From: Rhodospirillales bacterium | GTDB lineage: Bacteria; Pseudomonadota; Alphaproteobacteria; Micavibrionales; Micavibrionaceae | Direction of reading: 5' to 3' | NCBI GenBank assembly: GCA_020638175.1 | Contig: JACKJA010000002.1 | Location: 1,364,001-1,428,000, forward strand | DNA: 64,000 bases | Shown: piece after piece, positions 7,485 through 16,399 of the stretch | Layout of the letters: each line of letters begins with the position of its first letter | How positions within the stretch are numbered: the first letter of the stretch is position 1 | Notes under the pieces: generated by a model | Seen by the model: only the letters and a program-made list of their open reading frames with translations | Told to the model about the DNA's origin: nothing | Databases searched by the model: none | Position numbers and translations under genes: made by a program

Positions 7485-10031
7485 TTAGTCCAGCGTACGG
7501 GCTTCTTCGACGACTTCGTAACATTCGATAATGTCATGTTCCTTAATGTCGTCGTAGTTTTCGAACGCCATACCGCATTCCATACCCTCTTTGACTTCCT
7601 TGACTTCGTCCTTGAAGCGTTTGAGAGTCTTCAGCGTGCCTTCGTGGATCACAACATCATCACGCAACAACCGCACCTTGGCGCCGCGCTTGACCATGCC
7701 GCGCGTAACCATACACCCGGCGATATTTCCGACCTTGGTTACGCGGAACACCTGGCGGATTTCGGCCTGACCCAGATATTCCTCGCGCAGGGCCGGAGCC
7801 AGCATACCGCTCAGGATCGCCTTGGCATCGTCAATAACGTTGTAAATCACGTTGTAGTAACGAATATCCACGCCGTTTTTCTCGGCCATTTCGCGGGCCT
7901 GCGTATTGGCGCGCACGTTAAAGCCGACAATCAGCGCATTCGAAGCCTTCGCCAGAATAACGTCGGATTCGGTAATCCCGCCAACACCGGAGTGCAGGAT
8001 ATTGATTTTCAGCTCTTCATTTTCTTCAACTAGTTTTTCAAGAGACCCGGCAATCGCTTCGACCGAGCCATGAACATCGGCCTTGATAAGGATCGACAAG
8101 GCTTCGCGCTTGCTTTCCTTGTCATAGGCCAGCAATTCCTCGAACGAGGCGTCTTTGCCCAGTTGCAGGGCATTGGCGGCTTCGCGTTTCTTGCGCTGGC
8201 GGTATTCACTGATTTCGCGGGCCTTGCCTTCATCGGCAACAACGACCAGATGATCGCCCGATTGCGGCGCGCCGTTCAGCCCCAGAATTTCAACCGGCTG
8301 GCCGGGGACGGCTTCGGTGACGTTCTTGCCATGATCGTCGACCAGAGCGCGCACGCGGCCCCATTCACTGCCGACCACAAAGATATCACCGATTTTCAGG
8401 GTACCTTTTTGAACCAGAACCGTGGCGACATTCCCGCGGCCTTGCTCCATTTTGGCTTCAACCACGGCGCCGACGGCATCGCGGTTCGGATTGGCTTTGA
8501 TCTCCAGCATTTCAGCTTGCAGTAAAATAGCTTCTTCCAGCTTGTCGAGGTTAATCCGCTGTTTCGCAGATATCTCGATACATTGCGTCTCGCCATGAAA
8601 ATCTTCGACAATCACTTCGTACTGCAAAAGATCCTGTTTGACTTTCTTGGGGTCGGCATCCGGCAGGTCAACCTTGTTCACAGCAACGATCAACGGAACG
8701 CCTGCCGCTTTTGCGTGGTTAATAGCCTCAATCGTCTGCGGCATGATGCTGTCATTGGCGGCAACGACCAAAACCACAATATCCGTAACATTCGCACCGC
8801 GCGCCCGCATTTCGGTAAAGGCAGCGTGGCCCGGTGTGTCAAGAAATGTAATCTTGGATCCGTTCGACATTGTGACCTGATAGGCACCAATATGTTGGGT
8901 AATACCGCCAGCCTCACCGGAAACGACATCGGTCGTCCGCAAGGCATCGAGCAGGGAGGTTTTTCCGTGATCGACGTGACCCATAACGGTAACAACCGGT
9001 GGCCGGGGAAGCATATCTTCCGGCTGGTCTTCCAGACCTTCCAGACCTTCTTCCACGTCGGCATCCGTGACGCGTTTAATCTTGTGACCGAATTCCTCAA
9101 TAATCAGTTCAGCCGTATCGGCATCCAGAGACTGGTTGATGGTGGCCATCACACCGAGTTTCATCAAAGCCTTGATAACATCACCGCTGCGCTCGGCCAT
9201 CCGGTTGGCCAGTTCCTGTACGGTAATGGCTTCCGGAACGATAATCTCGCGGGATTGCTTTTTCGGGGGCTCCATAGCGCCAGAGGCTGCCATGCGGGCT
9301 TTTTCACGGGCACGGCGCTGGGCGGCCAGTGACGGTCCGCGATCCCGGTCGTAATCCTCGTTCAGAACCTGCGTAACCGTTATTTTCCCGCTGCGGCGGC
9401 GATTGTCAGTGCCGCGGTTAGGACGCGGTTGCTGCTGCTTTTTCATGCGCTCGCGGAACGATTCTTCTTCTTCGGCATCCGCCGCATGAATATCTTTTTT
9501 GTTGCGGAATCCCGTATCGACGGCCCCGCGGGCTTGCTCTTCAGCCAGACGCTGTTTTTCAGTTTCCTGACGCTGCCTGTCTTCTTCTTCCTGAATCAGG
9601 CGCAGCTCTTCCAGCTCTTGCTGGCGGCGTTTATCAGCATCGGTCAGATGAGCGTCTGTATCGACGGGGGCCGCGGCGGAATCGCCGGCCTCTTCGGCGG
9701 CCTTTTTCGCCAGCTCAGCCAGTTCGGCCTGGCGCTTGGCTTCTTCTTCTGCCAGAACCAGAACGCGGGCGCGGCGCTCAAGCTCCTGTTCCGTCAGGTT
9801 ATGAAGATCATCAGACGCGGCACTGGCGGTATTATCCCCTGTGTCTTGTGGCGTAGTCTTGGGCGCGGGGGTACCCCGGCGGCGATTGCGTACTTCTACG
9901 GCCACCCCTTTGGTGCCGGTGGGGCGTGCAGCAGCAGCGCCGCTCCCGCCTTTCAGGCTCAACGTTCCCTTGCCAAGGCTCAGGGTTTTCTTTTCGTCTT
10001 TTGTTTCTTTAACGTCTTTAATTTCGCTCAT
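7485..10031 (-). CDS. infB: Translation initiation factor IF-2
   Basis: The GTPase that delivers initiator tRNA. The 848 residues include a long, low-complexity charged N-terminal region (Glu/Arg/Lys/Gln-rich, about residues 1-260) and the IF2_N helix. The G domain follows, with P-loop GHVDHGKTSLLDALR, DTPGHAAFTEMRARGA and NKVD, and then the EF-Tu-like and C-terminal fMet-tRNA-binding domains. It follows nusA by 65 bases. The ylxR gene that often lies between nusA and infB is absent. Confidence 0.98.
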   Translation of the reverse strand: MSEIKDVKETKDEKKTLSLGKGTLSLKGGSGAAAARPTGTKGVAVEVRNRRRGTPAPKTTPQDTGDNTASAASDDLHNLTEQELERRARVLVLAEEEAKRQAELAELAKKAAEEAGDSAAAPVDTDAHLTDADKRRQQELEELRLIQEEEDRQRQETEKQRLAEEQARGAVDTGFRNKKDIHAADAEEEESFRERMKKQQQPRPNRGTDNRRRSGKITVTQVLNEDYDRDRGPSLAAQRRAREKARMAASGAMEPPKKQSREIIVPEAITVQELANRMAERSGDVIKALMKLGVMATINQSLDADTAELIIEEFGHKIKRVTDADVEEGLEGLEDQPEDMLPRPPVVTVMGHVDHGKTSLLDALRTTDVVSGEAGGITQHIGAYQVTMSNGSKITFLDTPGHAAFTEMRARGANVTDIVVLVVAANDSIMPQTIEAINHAKAAGVPLIVAVNKVDLPDADPKKVKQDLLQYEVIVEDFHGETQCIEISAKQRINLDKLEEAILLQAEMLEIKANPNRDAVGAVVEAKMEQGRGNVATVLVQKGTLKIGDIFVVGSEWGRVRALVDDHGKNVTEAVPGQPVEILGLNGAPQSGDHLVVVADEGKAREISEYRQRKKREAANALQLGKDASFEELLAYDKESKREALSILIKADVHGSVEAIAGSLEKLVEENEELKINILHSGVGGITESDVILAKASNALIVGFNVRANTQAREMAEKNGVDIRYYNVIYNVIDDAKAILSGMLAPALREEYLGQAEIRQVFRVTKVGNIAGCMVTRGMVKRGAKVRLLRDDVVIHEGTLKTLKRFKDEVKEVKEGMECGMAFENYDDIKEHDIIECYEVVEEARTLD

Positions 10032-10096
10032 AAGGCATCCTTTTACAGCGTTTCGCCTCCGAGCACCAGACGGAGGCTTATTTTTTCAGTGCGCGA

Positions 10097-11611
10097 TCAG
10101 GCCGCATTTTCTGCTTCTTCTGCCTGATCTTCGTTTTCGAACCAGTGTGCCCGTGCCGCCATAATCAAGTCATTGGCTTCCGAGCTCTTCAACGAGCCTT
10201 CACCCAAAATCTCGATCAACTCGTCACCGGCCAAATCAGCCAGATCGTCACGGGTTTTTACGCCGTTTTCGCCCAGCTTGATAATCATATCGGGGGTCAA
10301 ACCTTGGATTTCCATCAGGTCGTCGGCAATGCCCAGCTCGGTCCGTTTTTCCTGAAGCTTGGCTTCAATCAGGTCGAGCCATGCGTTGGCACGGTTTTGC
10401 AACTCGATAGAAACTTCCTCTTCAAAGCCTTCGATCTGGTTCAGCTCTTCAATCGGCGTTTCGGCAATTTCCTCGATCTTGCTAAAGCCTTCGGCCACCA
10501 GCAAGTGGGCGATAACTTCATCAACATCCAGAGCCTCCATAAACAGGCCGGAGCGTGTTTTGAATTCGTCAGCCCGGCGTTCAGATTCTTCTGCCTCGGT
10601 CAGGATATCAATATCCCAGCCCGTCAGCATGGAAGCCAGACGAACGTTCTGACCGCGGCGACCGATCGCCAGACTCAAATGTTCTTCCGGTACTACGACT
10701 TCCATCCGGTTTTTGTCCTCATCCAGAACAACCTTGGAAACGGCAGCCGGCTGGAGGGCATTCACGGTGAAAGAGGCAATGTCATCGGTCCACGGAATAA
10801 TGTCGATTTTCTCGCCCTGCAGCTCGTTGACAACGGCCTGCACACGGCTACCGCGCATCCCGACACAGGCGCCGACCGGATCGATCGAGCTGTCGCGGGA
10901 GATAACGGCGATTTTCGCACGGCTTCCCGGATCGCGGGCAACGGCGCGGATTTCAATGATCCCGTCATAGATTTCAGGAACTTCCTGCGTGAACAGTAAT
11001 TTCATGAAGTCAGGACGCGTGCGGGACAGGAAAATCTGCGGGCCGCGCTGTTCTTCACGTACGTCATAGATATAGGCGCGCACACGGTCGCCGTTTTTCA
11101 AATGCTCGCGTGGCAGGCATTCATCCCGGCGCAGCAACGCTTCGGCGCGGCCACCGATATCAATCGTGGCATTGCCGTATTCCACGCGCTTGATAACGCC
11201 ATTAATCATCTCGCCGATCCGGTCTTTGAATTCGGCATATTGACGGGCGCGCTCGGCTTCACGGACTTTCTGCACGATAACCTGCTTGGCGGTCTGGGCG
11301 GCAATCCGTCCAAAATCGAGCGGCGGCAGATCGTCAATCAGGAATTCCCCGATAACGGCATCTTTTTTGATGCGCTGGGCTTCGGCCAAGGTAAGCTGCG
11401 TGGCTTCGTCTTCGATTTCCTCGACAACTTCGCGGTAACGCTTCAGCTCGATATCGCCGGTCTTGCGGTCGATATGGGCGCGAATATCGTGATCGTGACC
11501 GTATTTCGAACGACCGGCTTTCTGGATAGCCTCTTCCATGGCTTCCAAAACGATGTTCTGGTCAATGGCCTTATCGCGGGCGACCGCATCAGCGACTTGC
11601 AGAAGTTCCAT
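10097..11611 (-). CDS. nusA: Transcription termination/antitermination protein NusA
   Basis: An RNA polymerase-binding elongation factor. Its 504 residues show the N-terminal RNAP-binding domain (ending in QVIVQKVREAERARQYAEFKDR), then S1 (GVIKRVEYGNATIDIGG) and two KH domains (DPVGACVGMRGSRVQAVVNE and SLAIGRRGQNVRLAS). The C-terminal acidic repeat region carries two helix-hairpin-helix-like units, giving the long proteobacterial form. It lies in the operon after rimP and before infB. Confidence 0.97.
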   Translation of the reverse strand: MELLQVADAVARDKAIDQNIVLEAMEEAIQKAGRSKYGHDHDIRAHIDRKTGDIELKRYREVVEEIEDEATQLTLAEAQRIKKDAVIGEFLIDDLPPLDFGRIAAQTAKQVIVQKVREAERARQYAEFKDRIGEMINGVIKRVEYGNATIDIGGRAEALLRRDECLPREHLKNGDRVRAYIYDVREEQRGPQIFLSRTRPDFMKLLFTQEVPEIYDGIIEIRAVARDPGSRAKIAVISRDSSIDPVGACVGMRGSRVQAVVNELQGEKIDIIPWTDDIASFTVNALQPAAVSKVVLDEDKNRMEVVVPEEHLSLAIGRRGQNVRLASMLTGWDIDILTEAEESERRADEFKTRSGLFMEALDVDEVIAHLLVAEGFSKIEEIAETPIEELNQIEGFEEEVSIELQNRANAWLDLIEAKLQEKRTELGIADDLMEIQGLTPDMIIKLGENGVKTRDDLADLAGDELIEILGEGSLKSSEANDLIMAARAHWFENEDQAEEAENAA

Positions 11612-11661
11612 TTTCTTTTCCTCTTTGCTTCTTGTCTTTAATCGTCAGTTGTTAAAAATAT

Positions 11662-12156
11662 CTAGGCTTTTTTTTGCTTGTAACGGTTCAAAAGCTCGTC
11701 GGTCATAACCAGCTTAGCTTTATGCACCGAAGAATAGGGCAGGGCAAGCCTTCCCTGATCCGTATCGAGTATAATTTCATTGTTTTCCATGCCGCGGATA
11801 CGGCCCCGGAATTTTTTCTGGCCGTCTACCGGCGGATCAATCTCGATTTTGGCCTCAAAGCCTTCGTAATCTGTGTAATCCTCTTCACGGACCAGCGGCC
11901 GGTCCATCCCCGGAGAGCTAACTTCCAGATAATAGCGGCTGTCAATAACGTCCTCAACGTCGAGCAGGGCCGAAATTTCACGGCTTAGCTCCGCGCATTT
12001 GTCTATATCCAGATTACGTGTGGCCGGGTCTTCCGCCATAACGCGTAAAACCGTGCCATGGCCCTCGTTCACGATCCGGGCGCACACCAGCCGCAAACCG
12101 CTTTCTTCGATAATCGGCGCAATAAGGCTTTCAATTTTCTGTTCGATCGGCGTCAA
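11662..12156 (-). CDS. rimP: Ribosome maturation factor RimP
   Basis: A 30S assembly factor and first gene of the rimP-nusA-infB operon. The N-terminal domain (IAPIIEESGLRLVCARIV) and the linker YLEVSSPGMDRPL are diagnostic. The start is uncertain. The frame is open to a TTG at 12174, but that codon lies in the U-tract of an intrinsic terminator and has no ribosome site. The TTG at 12156 has GGA nine bases upstream and gives 164 residues, so I prefer it. No ATG is available in the N-terminal part. Confidence 0.9.
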   Translation of the reverse strand: MTPIEQKIESLIAPIIEESGLRLVCARIVNEGHGTVLRVMAEDPATRNLDIDKCAELSREISALLDVEDVIDSRYYLEVSSPGMDRPLVREEDYTDYEGFEAKIEIDPPVDGQKKFRGRIRGMENNEIILDTDQGRLALPYSSVHKAKLVMTDELLNRYKQKKA

Positions 12157-12172
12157 ATCTATATTTTCCAAC

Positions 12173-12202
12173 AAAAAAGGCGGGCCTCTTTATGAGCCCA
12201 CC
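12173..12202 (-). terminator. Intrinsic terminator/attenuator immediately before rimP
   Basis: Read on the minus strand, GGTGGGC (12202-12196) pairs with GCCCGCC (12185-12179), with one G-T pair, across a 10-base loop, and is followed by six T at 12178-12173. It would end transcripts from the upstream nfeD/SPFH side or attenuate the rimP-nusA operon. The T-run reaches the first possible rimP start codon. Confidence 0.7.
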
Positions 12203-12288
12203 CTGTTATATATTCAGGATTTTGATGGGAATATAGGGATGTCCCCGCCAAAAGGCAAGAGATTTTTGCAAAAAATCGGTTCCGGTAA

Positions 12289-12744
12289 TCAGGCCGGTTT
12301 GACTTTCAGCACAGTACCCTCCGTGGCCGTCACAACGATCTGCGATCCGGCCGGTAGGTCATCCGTTGCCTGGATTTTCCATGTGCTGTCGTCGACTTTG
12401 ATTTTGCCCAGACCATTGACGATCGGCTCTTCCAGTGTGAAGTGCCGCCCGACATATTGTTCGCCCCGGCGGTTAAGCGTTGGCTCGGAACTTTCAACCG
12501 GGTTCTTCTTGCGCCATGCCCGCCAGCCCAAAAACGAGACCAGCGACAATACGGCCCATATCGTCAGTTGCAGATGCCAGAACATAAACGGGAAAACCAG
12601 CATCAGTAATCCGACGGCCAGCGCCGCCACACCCAGCCATATCAGGAAAAACCCGGATACAACCATTTCAAGGATCAGCAACACCATCCCGGCAATACCC
12701 CAGTGCCAGAATTCAATCATCGAAGGGTCGAATTGCTCAAACAT
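12289..12744 (-). CDS. NfeD family membrane protein
   Basis: A 151-residue protein. Its hydrophobic N-terminal half has two to three membrane helices (GIAGMVLLILEMVVSGFFLIW and a second hydrophobic block). The C-terminal OB-fold domain is typical of NfeD (RGEQYVGRHFTLEEPIVNGLGKIKV, then TDDLPAGSQIVVTATEGTVL). NfeD proteins work with SPFH/stomatin partners in membrane microdomain or protein-quality functions. The SPFH gene directly upstream on the same strand, separated only by an intergenic repeat, is the expected partner. Confidence 0.88.
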   Translation of the reverse strand: MFEQFDPSMIEFWHWGIAGMVLLILEMVVSGFFLIWLGVAALAVGLLMLVFPFMFWHLQLTIWAVLSLVSFLGWRAWRKKNPVESSEPTLNRRGEQYVGRHFTLEEPIVNGLGKIKVDDSTWKIQATDDLPAGSQIVVTATEGTVLKVKPA

Positions 12745-12761
12745 ATAGAGTCTCCATTTTC

Positions 12762-12836
12762 TGTCATCCTGAGCGATAGCGAAGGATCATTAACACTTAA
12801 AAGCAAAAAAGATTCTTCGCTCCACTCAGAATGACA
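12762..12836. repeat. Intergenic palindromic repeat, copy A
   Basis: Arms TGTCATCCTGAGCG... and ...CTCAGAATGACA are imperfect inverted repeats about 75 bases apart end to end, with a variable AT-rich centre. Related copies occur at 61146-61216, 61697-61767 and 62395-62451. This copy fills the gap between the SPFH and nfeD genes and would form a stem-loop in their mRNA. Confidence 0.85.
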
Positions 12837-12847
12837 CATTAAACAGT

Positions 12848-13765
12848 TTACGCCGCTTTGTCTTTGCCGAATGCTTCCTTGGCGATCTCGGCAACGCCGC
12901 CCAGCGCGCCAATCACGTTCGAAGCTTCTACCGGCAGGAACAGAATTTTCTGGTTCGGGGAATTGGCAAACTTGCCCAGAGCCTTGACGTATTCTTGCGC
13001 GACGAAATAATTGATAGCCTGCACGTTTCCGCCGGCAATCGCTTGGGAGACGTCCTGCGTGGCTTGTGCTTCGGCTTGTGCTTGCCGTTCGCGGGCCTCA
13101 GAATCGCGGAATGCGGCTTCCTTACGGCCTTCGGCTTCGAGAATGGCGGATTGTTTTTCCCCCTCGGCGCGTAAAATAGCGGCCTGACGATCTCCTTCGG
13201 CCTCCAGAATAACGGCCCGTTTTTCCCGTTCGGCTTTCATCTGGCGAGCCATGGAATCGACCAGATCCCGCGGCGGGGTAATGTCCTTGATTTCGATCCG
13301 GGTGACCTTGATCCCCCACGGCGCCGTGGCGTCATCGACAATAGTCAACAACCGGGCATTGATCTGGTCCCGCTCGGAAAGCAGCTCATCCAGATCCATC
13401 GATCCCATCACCGTCCGGATATTAGTTGTAGTCAGGTTCAAAATAGCGCGCTCCATATCGCGCACCTCATAAGCCGCCTTGGCCGCGTCAAGCACCTGAT
13501 AGAAAACAACGCCGTCAACTTCGATCAGGGCGTTGTCACGGGTAATGACTTCCTGTGAGGGCACGTCCAGAACGTTTTCCATCATGTTCATCCGCGCACC
13601 GATCGCATCGGCAAAGGGAATAATGAAATTCAGCCCCGGCGACATGGTGTGTGTGTATTTCCCGAACCGCTCGACCGTGAATTCATACCCCTGCGGCACA
13701 GACTTGATCCCCATAAACAAAAGGGAAACGGCGAACAGGACAAAGACAATGACAAAAACTTCCAT
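12848..13765 (-). CDS. SPFH/Band 7 (stomatin, QmcA-like) membrane protein
   Basis: A 305-residue protein. It has an N-terminal membrane anchor (VFVIVFVLFAVSLLFMGI), then the Band 7 domain starting SVPQGYEFTVERFGKYTHTMSPGLN. A long Ala/Glu/Arg-rich helical region (AEGEKQSAILEAEGRKEAAF) follows, and it ends with a NQKILFLPVEAS motif that is conserved in QmcA/stomatin-like proteins. It assembles as an oligomeric membrane ring or scaffold. The nfeD partner is downstream on the same strand. Confidence 0.92.
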   Translation of the reverse strand: MEVFVIVFVLFAVSLLFMGIKSVPQGYEFTVERFGKYTHTMSPGLNFIIPFADAIGARMNMMENVLDVPSQEVITRDNALIEVDGVVFYQVLDAAKAAYEVRDMERAILNLTTTNIRTVMGSMDLDELLSERDQINARLLTIVDDATAPWGIKVTRIEIKDITPPRDLVDSMARQMKAEREKRAVILEAEGDRQAAILRAEGEKQSAILEAEGRKEAAFRDSEARERQAQAEAQATQDVSQAIAGGNVQAINYFVAQEYVKALGKFANSPNQKILFLPVEASNVIGALGGVAEIAKEAFGKDKAA

Positions 13766-13824
13766 GCTGAGAAAACTCCCTGAATAAATCCGGAAACAGA
13801 TACGGCAAGGATTATAGCAACGTT

Positions 13825-14514
13825 TTAGCGGCGGCGAAACAGCAAATAGGACTGTTTGCGTCCGGCCGCGACGCCCTTTTGCTCATAGCGGGTCGGCAGC
13901 CATCCGGGCGGCGGGGTTTGCCAGTCGGCAGCGCTTTCCGCCGTCCATTCGAAATCGGGGTGGGCTGTCGCTTGCGTGACCATCCATTCGGCGAGATCGT
14001 CCACATCGGTCGTCATAACCAGAAGGCCGCCGGGTTTCATCACACGAGCAAACCGCGTCAGGTTGTCCTGAGAGATAATCCGGCGCTTGTGGTGGCGGGC
14101 CTTCGGCCAGGGATCGGGGTTCAGGACATAAATCTCATCAAGACAGGACACGTCCAGCCGGTCGACAACCTCGATGGCATCATCCATCCATACCCGGACG
14201 TGGTCGTGTTTTTCATCTTTGATCTGTTTTAAAAAGGCCGTCATGCCGTTGATGTATGGCTCACAGGCAATAAAGCCGTCAGCGGGCCGGGCGTGCATCA
14301 TAGCAGCCACATGCTCGCCATTCCCGAAGCCTATTTCAAGAACCGTTTTTTCAGGTGTGAATGAAAAAAGGCCGGATAGGGCCAGCGCACCGGAAGAGGG
14401 TAGCTGGAGCTTGGGCAGCAATTCATCATAGACGGCTTGCCGGGACGCATTAAGCGGCCGCCCCAGCCGGCGCCCGTACAATCGGCGGTTTTTTTGTTCG
14501 GTATGGTTAGCCAA
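13825..14514 (-). CDS. trmB: tRNA (guanine-N7-)-methyltransferase
   Basis: Methylates G46 in tRNA variable loops using SAM. The SAM site VLEIGFGNGEH and the TrmB signature LNPDPWPKARHHKRRI are clear. The TTG at 14514 is preceded by AGAAG and overlaps the metK end by 8 bases. It gives the usual N-terminus (residues NHTEQKNRRLYGRRLGRPL), about 229 residues. An ATG at 14532 in the same frame is the alternative. A still longer open frame upstream runs inside metK and is not expected to be translated. It is co-transcribed with metK, the maker of its cofactor. Confidence 0.93.
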   Translation of the reverse strand: MANHTEQKNRRLYGRRLGRPLNASRQAVYDELLPKLQLPSSGALALSGLFSFTPEKTVLEIGFGNGEHVAAMMHARPADGFIACEPYINGMTAFLKQIKDEKHDHVRVWMDDAIEVVDRLDVSCLDEIYVLNPDPWPKARHHKRRIISQDNLTRFARVMKPGGLLVMTTDVDDLAEWMVTQATAHPDFEWTAESAADWQTPPPGWLPTRYEQKGVAAGRKQSYLLFRRR

Positions 14515-15676
14515 GAGTCTTCTGCAACGCATCGACCAGATCGAGTTGCTCCCAGCTAAAATGGCCGTCCGGGCGCGGTTCACGGCCAAAATGACCATAG
14601 GCTGCCGTCAGGGCATAAATCGGACGGCGAAGCTTCAGGTGCTCGATAATGCCACGCGGCGAGAAATCCATGACTTTGTTCAGGGCATTGACCAGATCTT
14701 TTTCCGGCACCTTTCCCGTCCCGTGTGTATTCACATACATGGACAGCGGCTTACTGACGCCGATCGCATAGGAAAGCTGGATCGTGCAGCGATCGGCATA
14801 CCCCGCCGCGACAATGTTTTTAGCGGCGTAGCGGGCAGCATAAGCGGCGCTGCGGTCGACTTTCGTCGGGTCTTTCCCGGAAAACGCGCCGCCGCCGTGC
14901 GGGCATGCCCCGCCATAGGTATCGACGATGATCTTCCGTCCGGTCAGACCGGCATCCCCCACGGGACCGCCTATCACAAACCGGCCCGTCGGATTGACGT
15001 AGAATTCTTCTTCCGGACACATCCAGCCTTCCGGCAAAACATCCAGAACGTGGGGCCGGACCATTTCCCGGACTTCGGCCTGGGAGACGCTTTCATTATG
15101 CTGTGTCGAAACGACAACCGAGGTCGCCCGGACAGGCTGCCCGTCGCGATATTCCAAAGTTACCTGTGATTTTGAATCAGGCTCCAGCATCGGCAGCGCG
15201 CCGGAATGGCGAGCCTCGGCCAGAGAGCGCAGTATATTGTGTGAAAAATGAATGGCCGCCGGCATCAGGACATCCGTCTCATTGCAGGCATAACCGAACA
15301 TAATCCCTTGGTCGCCCGCGCCTTCGTCTTTATCGGCAGCAGAATCGACGCCTTGCGCGATGTCGGTGGACTGGCTGTGAACCTTCACGTCAATATTGAC
15401 ATTTTTCCAGTGAAATTCTTCCTGCTCATAACCGATGTCTTTAATAACCTTGCGGGCGATTTGCTCGATATCGGCATGCGTAATCGAGGAGGGACCGCGG
15501 GCTTCGCCGACAATTCCGACATAATTCGTCGTCGTTACGGTTTCAATCGCGGCGCGGCAATTACTGTCCAGCGTCATATAATGGTCGACAACGGCATCGG
15601 AAATCTGGTCGCAGATTTTATCCGGGTGACCTTCGGAAACGGATTCGCTGGTGAAAAGGTAATCTTTTAAAGACAT
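14507..15676 (-). CDS. metK: S-adenosylmethionine synthetase
   Basis: Makes SAM from methionine and ATP. From the ATG at 15676 the protein has 389 residues, normal for MetK. It starts with LFTSESVSEGHPDKICDQIS and contains GDQGIMFGYACNET, the loop GGAFSGKDPTKVDRSAAYAA and a complete C-terminal domain. The open frame continues upstream to 15742, but those residues do not resemble MetK and lie in the leader. The leader (15677-15809) contains a nested hairpin listed separately. Confidence 0.97.
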   Translation of the reverse strand: MSLKDYLFTSESVSEGHPDKICDQISDAVVDHYMTLDSNCRAAIETVTTTNYVGIVGEARGPSSITHADIEQIARKVIKDIGYEQEEFHWKNVNIDVKVHSQSTDIAQGVDSAADKDEGAGDQGIMFGYACNETDVLMPAAIHFSHNILRSLAEARHSGALPMLEPDSKSQVTLEYRDGQPVRATSVVVSTQHNESVSQAEVREMVRPHVLDVLPEGWMCPEEEFYVNPTGRFVIGGPVGDAGLTGRKIIVDTYGGACPHGGGAFSGKDPTKVDRSAAYAARYAAKNIVAAGYADRCTIQLSYAIGVSKPLSMYVNTHGTGKVPEKDLVNALNKVMDFSPRGIIEHLKLRRPIYALTAAYGHFGREPRPDGHFSWEQLDLVDALQKTLG

Positions 15677-15734
15677 AGGCAGGTAATTCCTTGAAGCTGA
15701 TATATGAGAAGAGCGGGAACGACCAGAAAACGCT

Positions 15735-15770
15735 AGGGCCACCTGACCGTATCCGGACGAGGATAGCCCT
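15735..15770 (-). promoter_or_regulatory. Candidate structured leader element upstream of metK
   Basis: Read on the minus strand, AGGGC (15770-15766) pairs with GCCCT (15739-15735). Inside it TATCC (15765-15761) pairs with GGATA (15754-15750). The two stems stack directly on one side and are separated on the other by a 10-base bulge. It ends about 58 bases before the metK ATG. It does not match the SAM riboswitch classes I can recall, so its role is unproven. Confidence 0.4.
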
Positions 15771-15809
15771 CCTGTTCTTCCTGTTCAAGAAAAACAATAC
15801 GTTTTTTTA

Positions 15810-16280
15810 TCAGCGGTGGGTTTTCATGATTTCAGCCATCGATTTGATGGTTTTAAGGAAATCTTTCCTGACATCGGGATCTTTGATCGAATAGTAGACA
15901 CGGATCAGATCAAGCGTTTCCTTGCTGTTCATGATGTCATCGTTGATGAGTCCTTGCTGCTCGTTATCCGCCAGCGCCTGATATCCCAGAGTCTGAGCCG
16001 AATCATTCTCAACGAATTTTTCGAAGAAATAAGAAATAGGAACTTCCAGTATTTTGCTGAACTGGTACAGACGGCTGGCGCTTACCCGGTTGGTGCCACG
16101 CTCGTATTTCTGGATTTGCTGGAATGTCAGACCGACGGCCTCCGCAAGCTTTTCCTGACTGATCCCCAACAGAGAGCGGCGCATCCGCACACGTGTTCCC
16201 ACGTGAACATCAACAGGATTAGGCTGTCTGTCTCCCGTAAGCTTGTCGCCGGCTATGTATTCTTTTTTTGCTCTGGCCAT
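15810..16280 (-). CDS. XRE-family helix-turn-helix transcriptional regulator
   Basis: About 156 residues from the ATG at 16280, which has AGAGAG upstream; an ATG at 16307 would add nine residues. The HTH lies near residues 27-80 (VGTRVRMRRSLLGISQEKLAEA, then LTFQQIQKYERGTNRVSASRL). A C-terminal helical part of about 70 residues follows. This HTH protein between lnt and metK is a conserved alphaproteobacterial gene and resembles PraR-type regulators. Its targets cannot be read from this sequence, but regulation of the adjacent metK-trmB transcript is a natural possibility. Confidence 0.88.
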   Translation of the reverse strand: MARAKKEYIAGDKLTGDRQPNPVDVHVGTRVRMRRSLLGISQEKLAEAVGLTFQQIQKYERGTNRVSASRLYQFSKILEVPISYFFEKFVENDSAQTLGYQALADNEQQGLINDDIMNSKETLDLIRVYYSIKDPDVRKDFLKTIKSMAEIMKTHR

Positions 16281-16399
16281 GGTATTTCTCTCTCTGCCTG
16301 CTTGCATGGTTCTTCTTTAACAGAAGAGTACATGTGCATGCAAACCGTTATCGTTTCAACTAACTTAAAGTATTAGGGCCGTTCGAACTTATACAAAAA

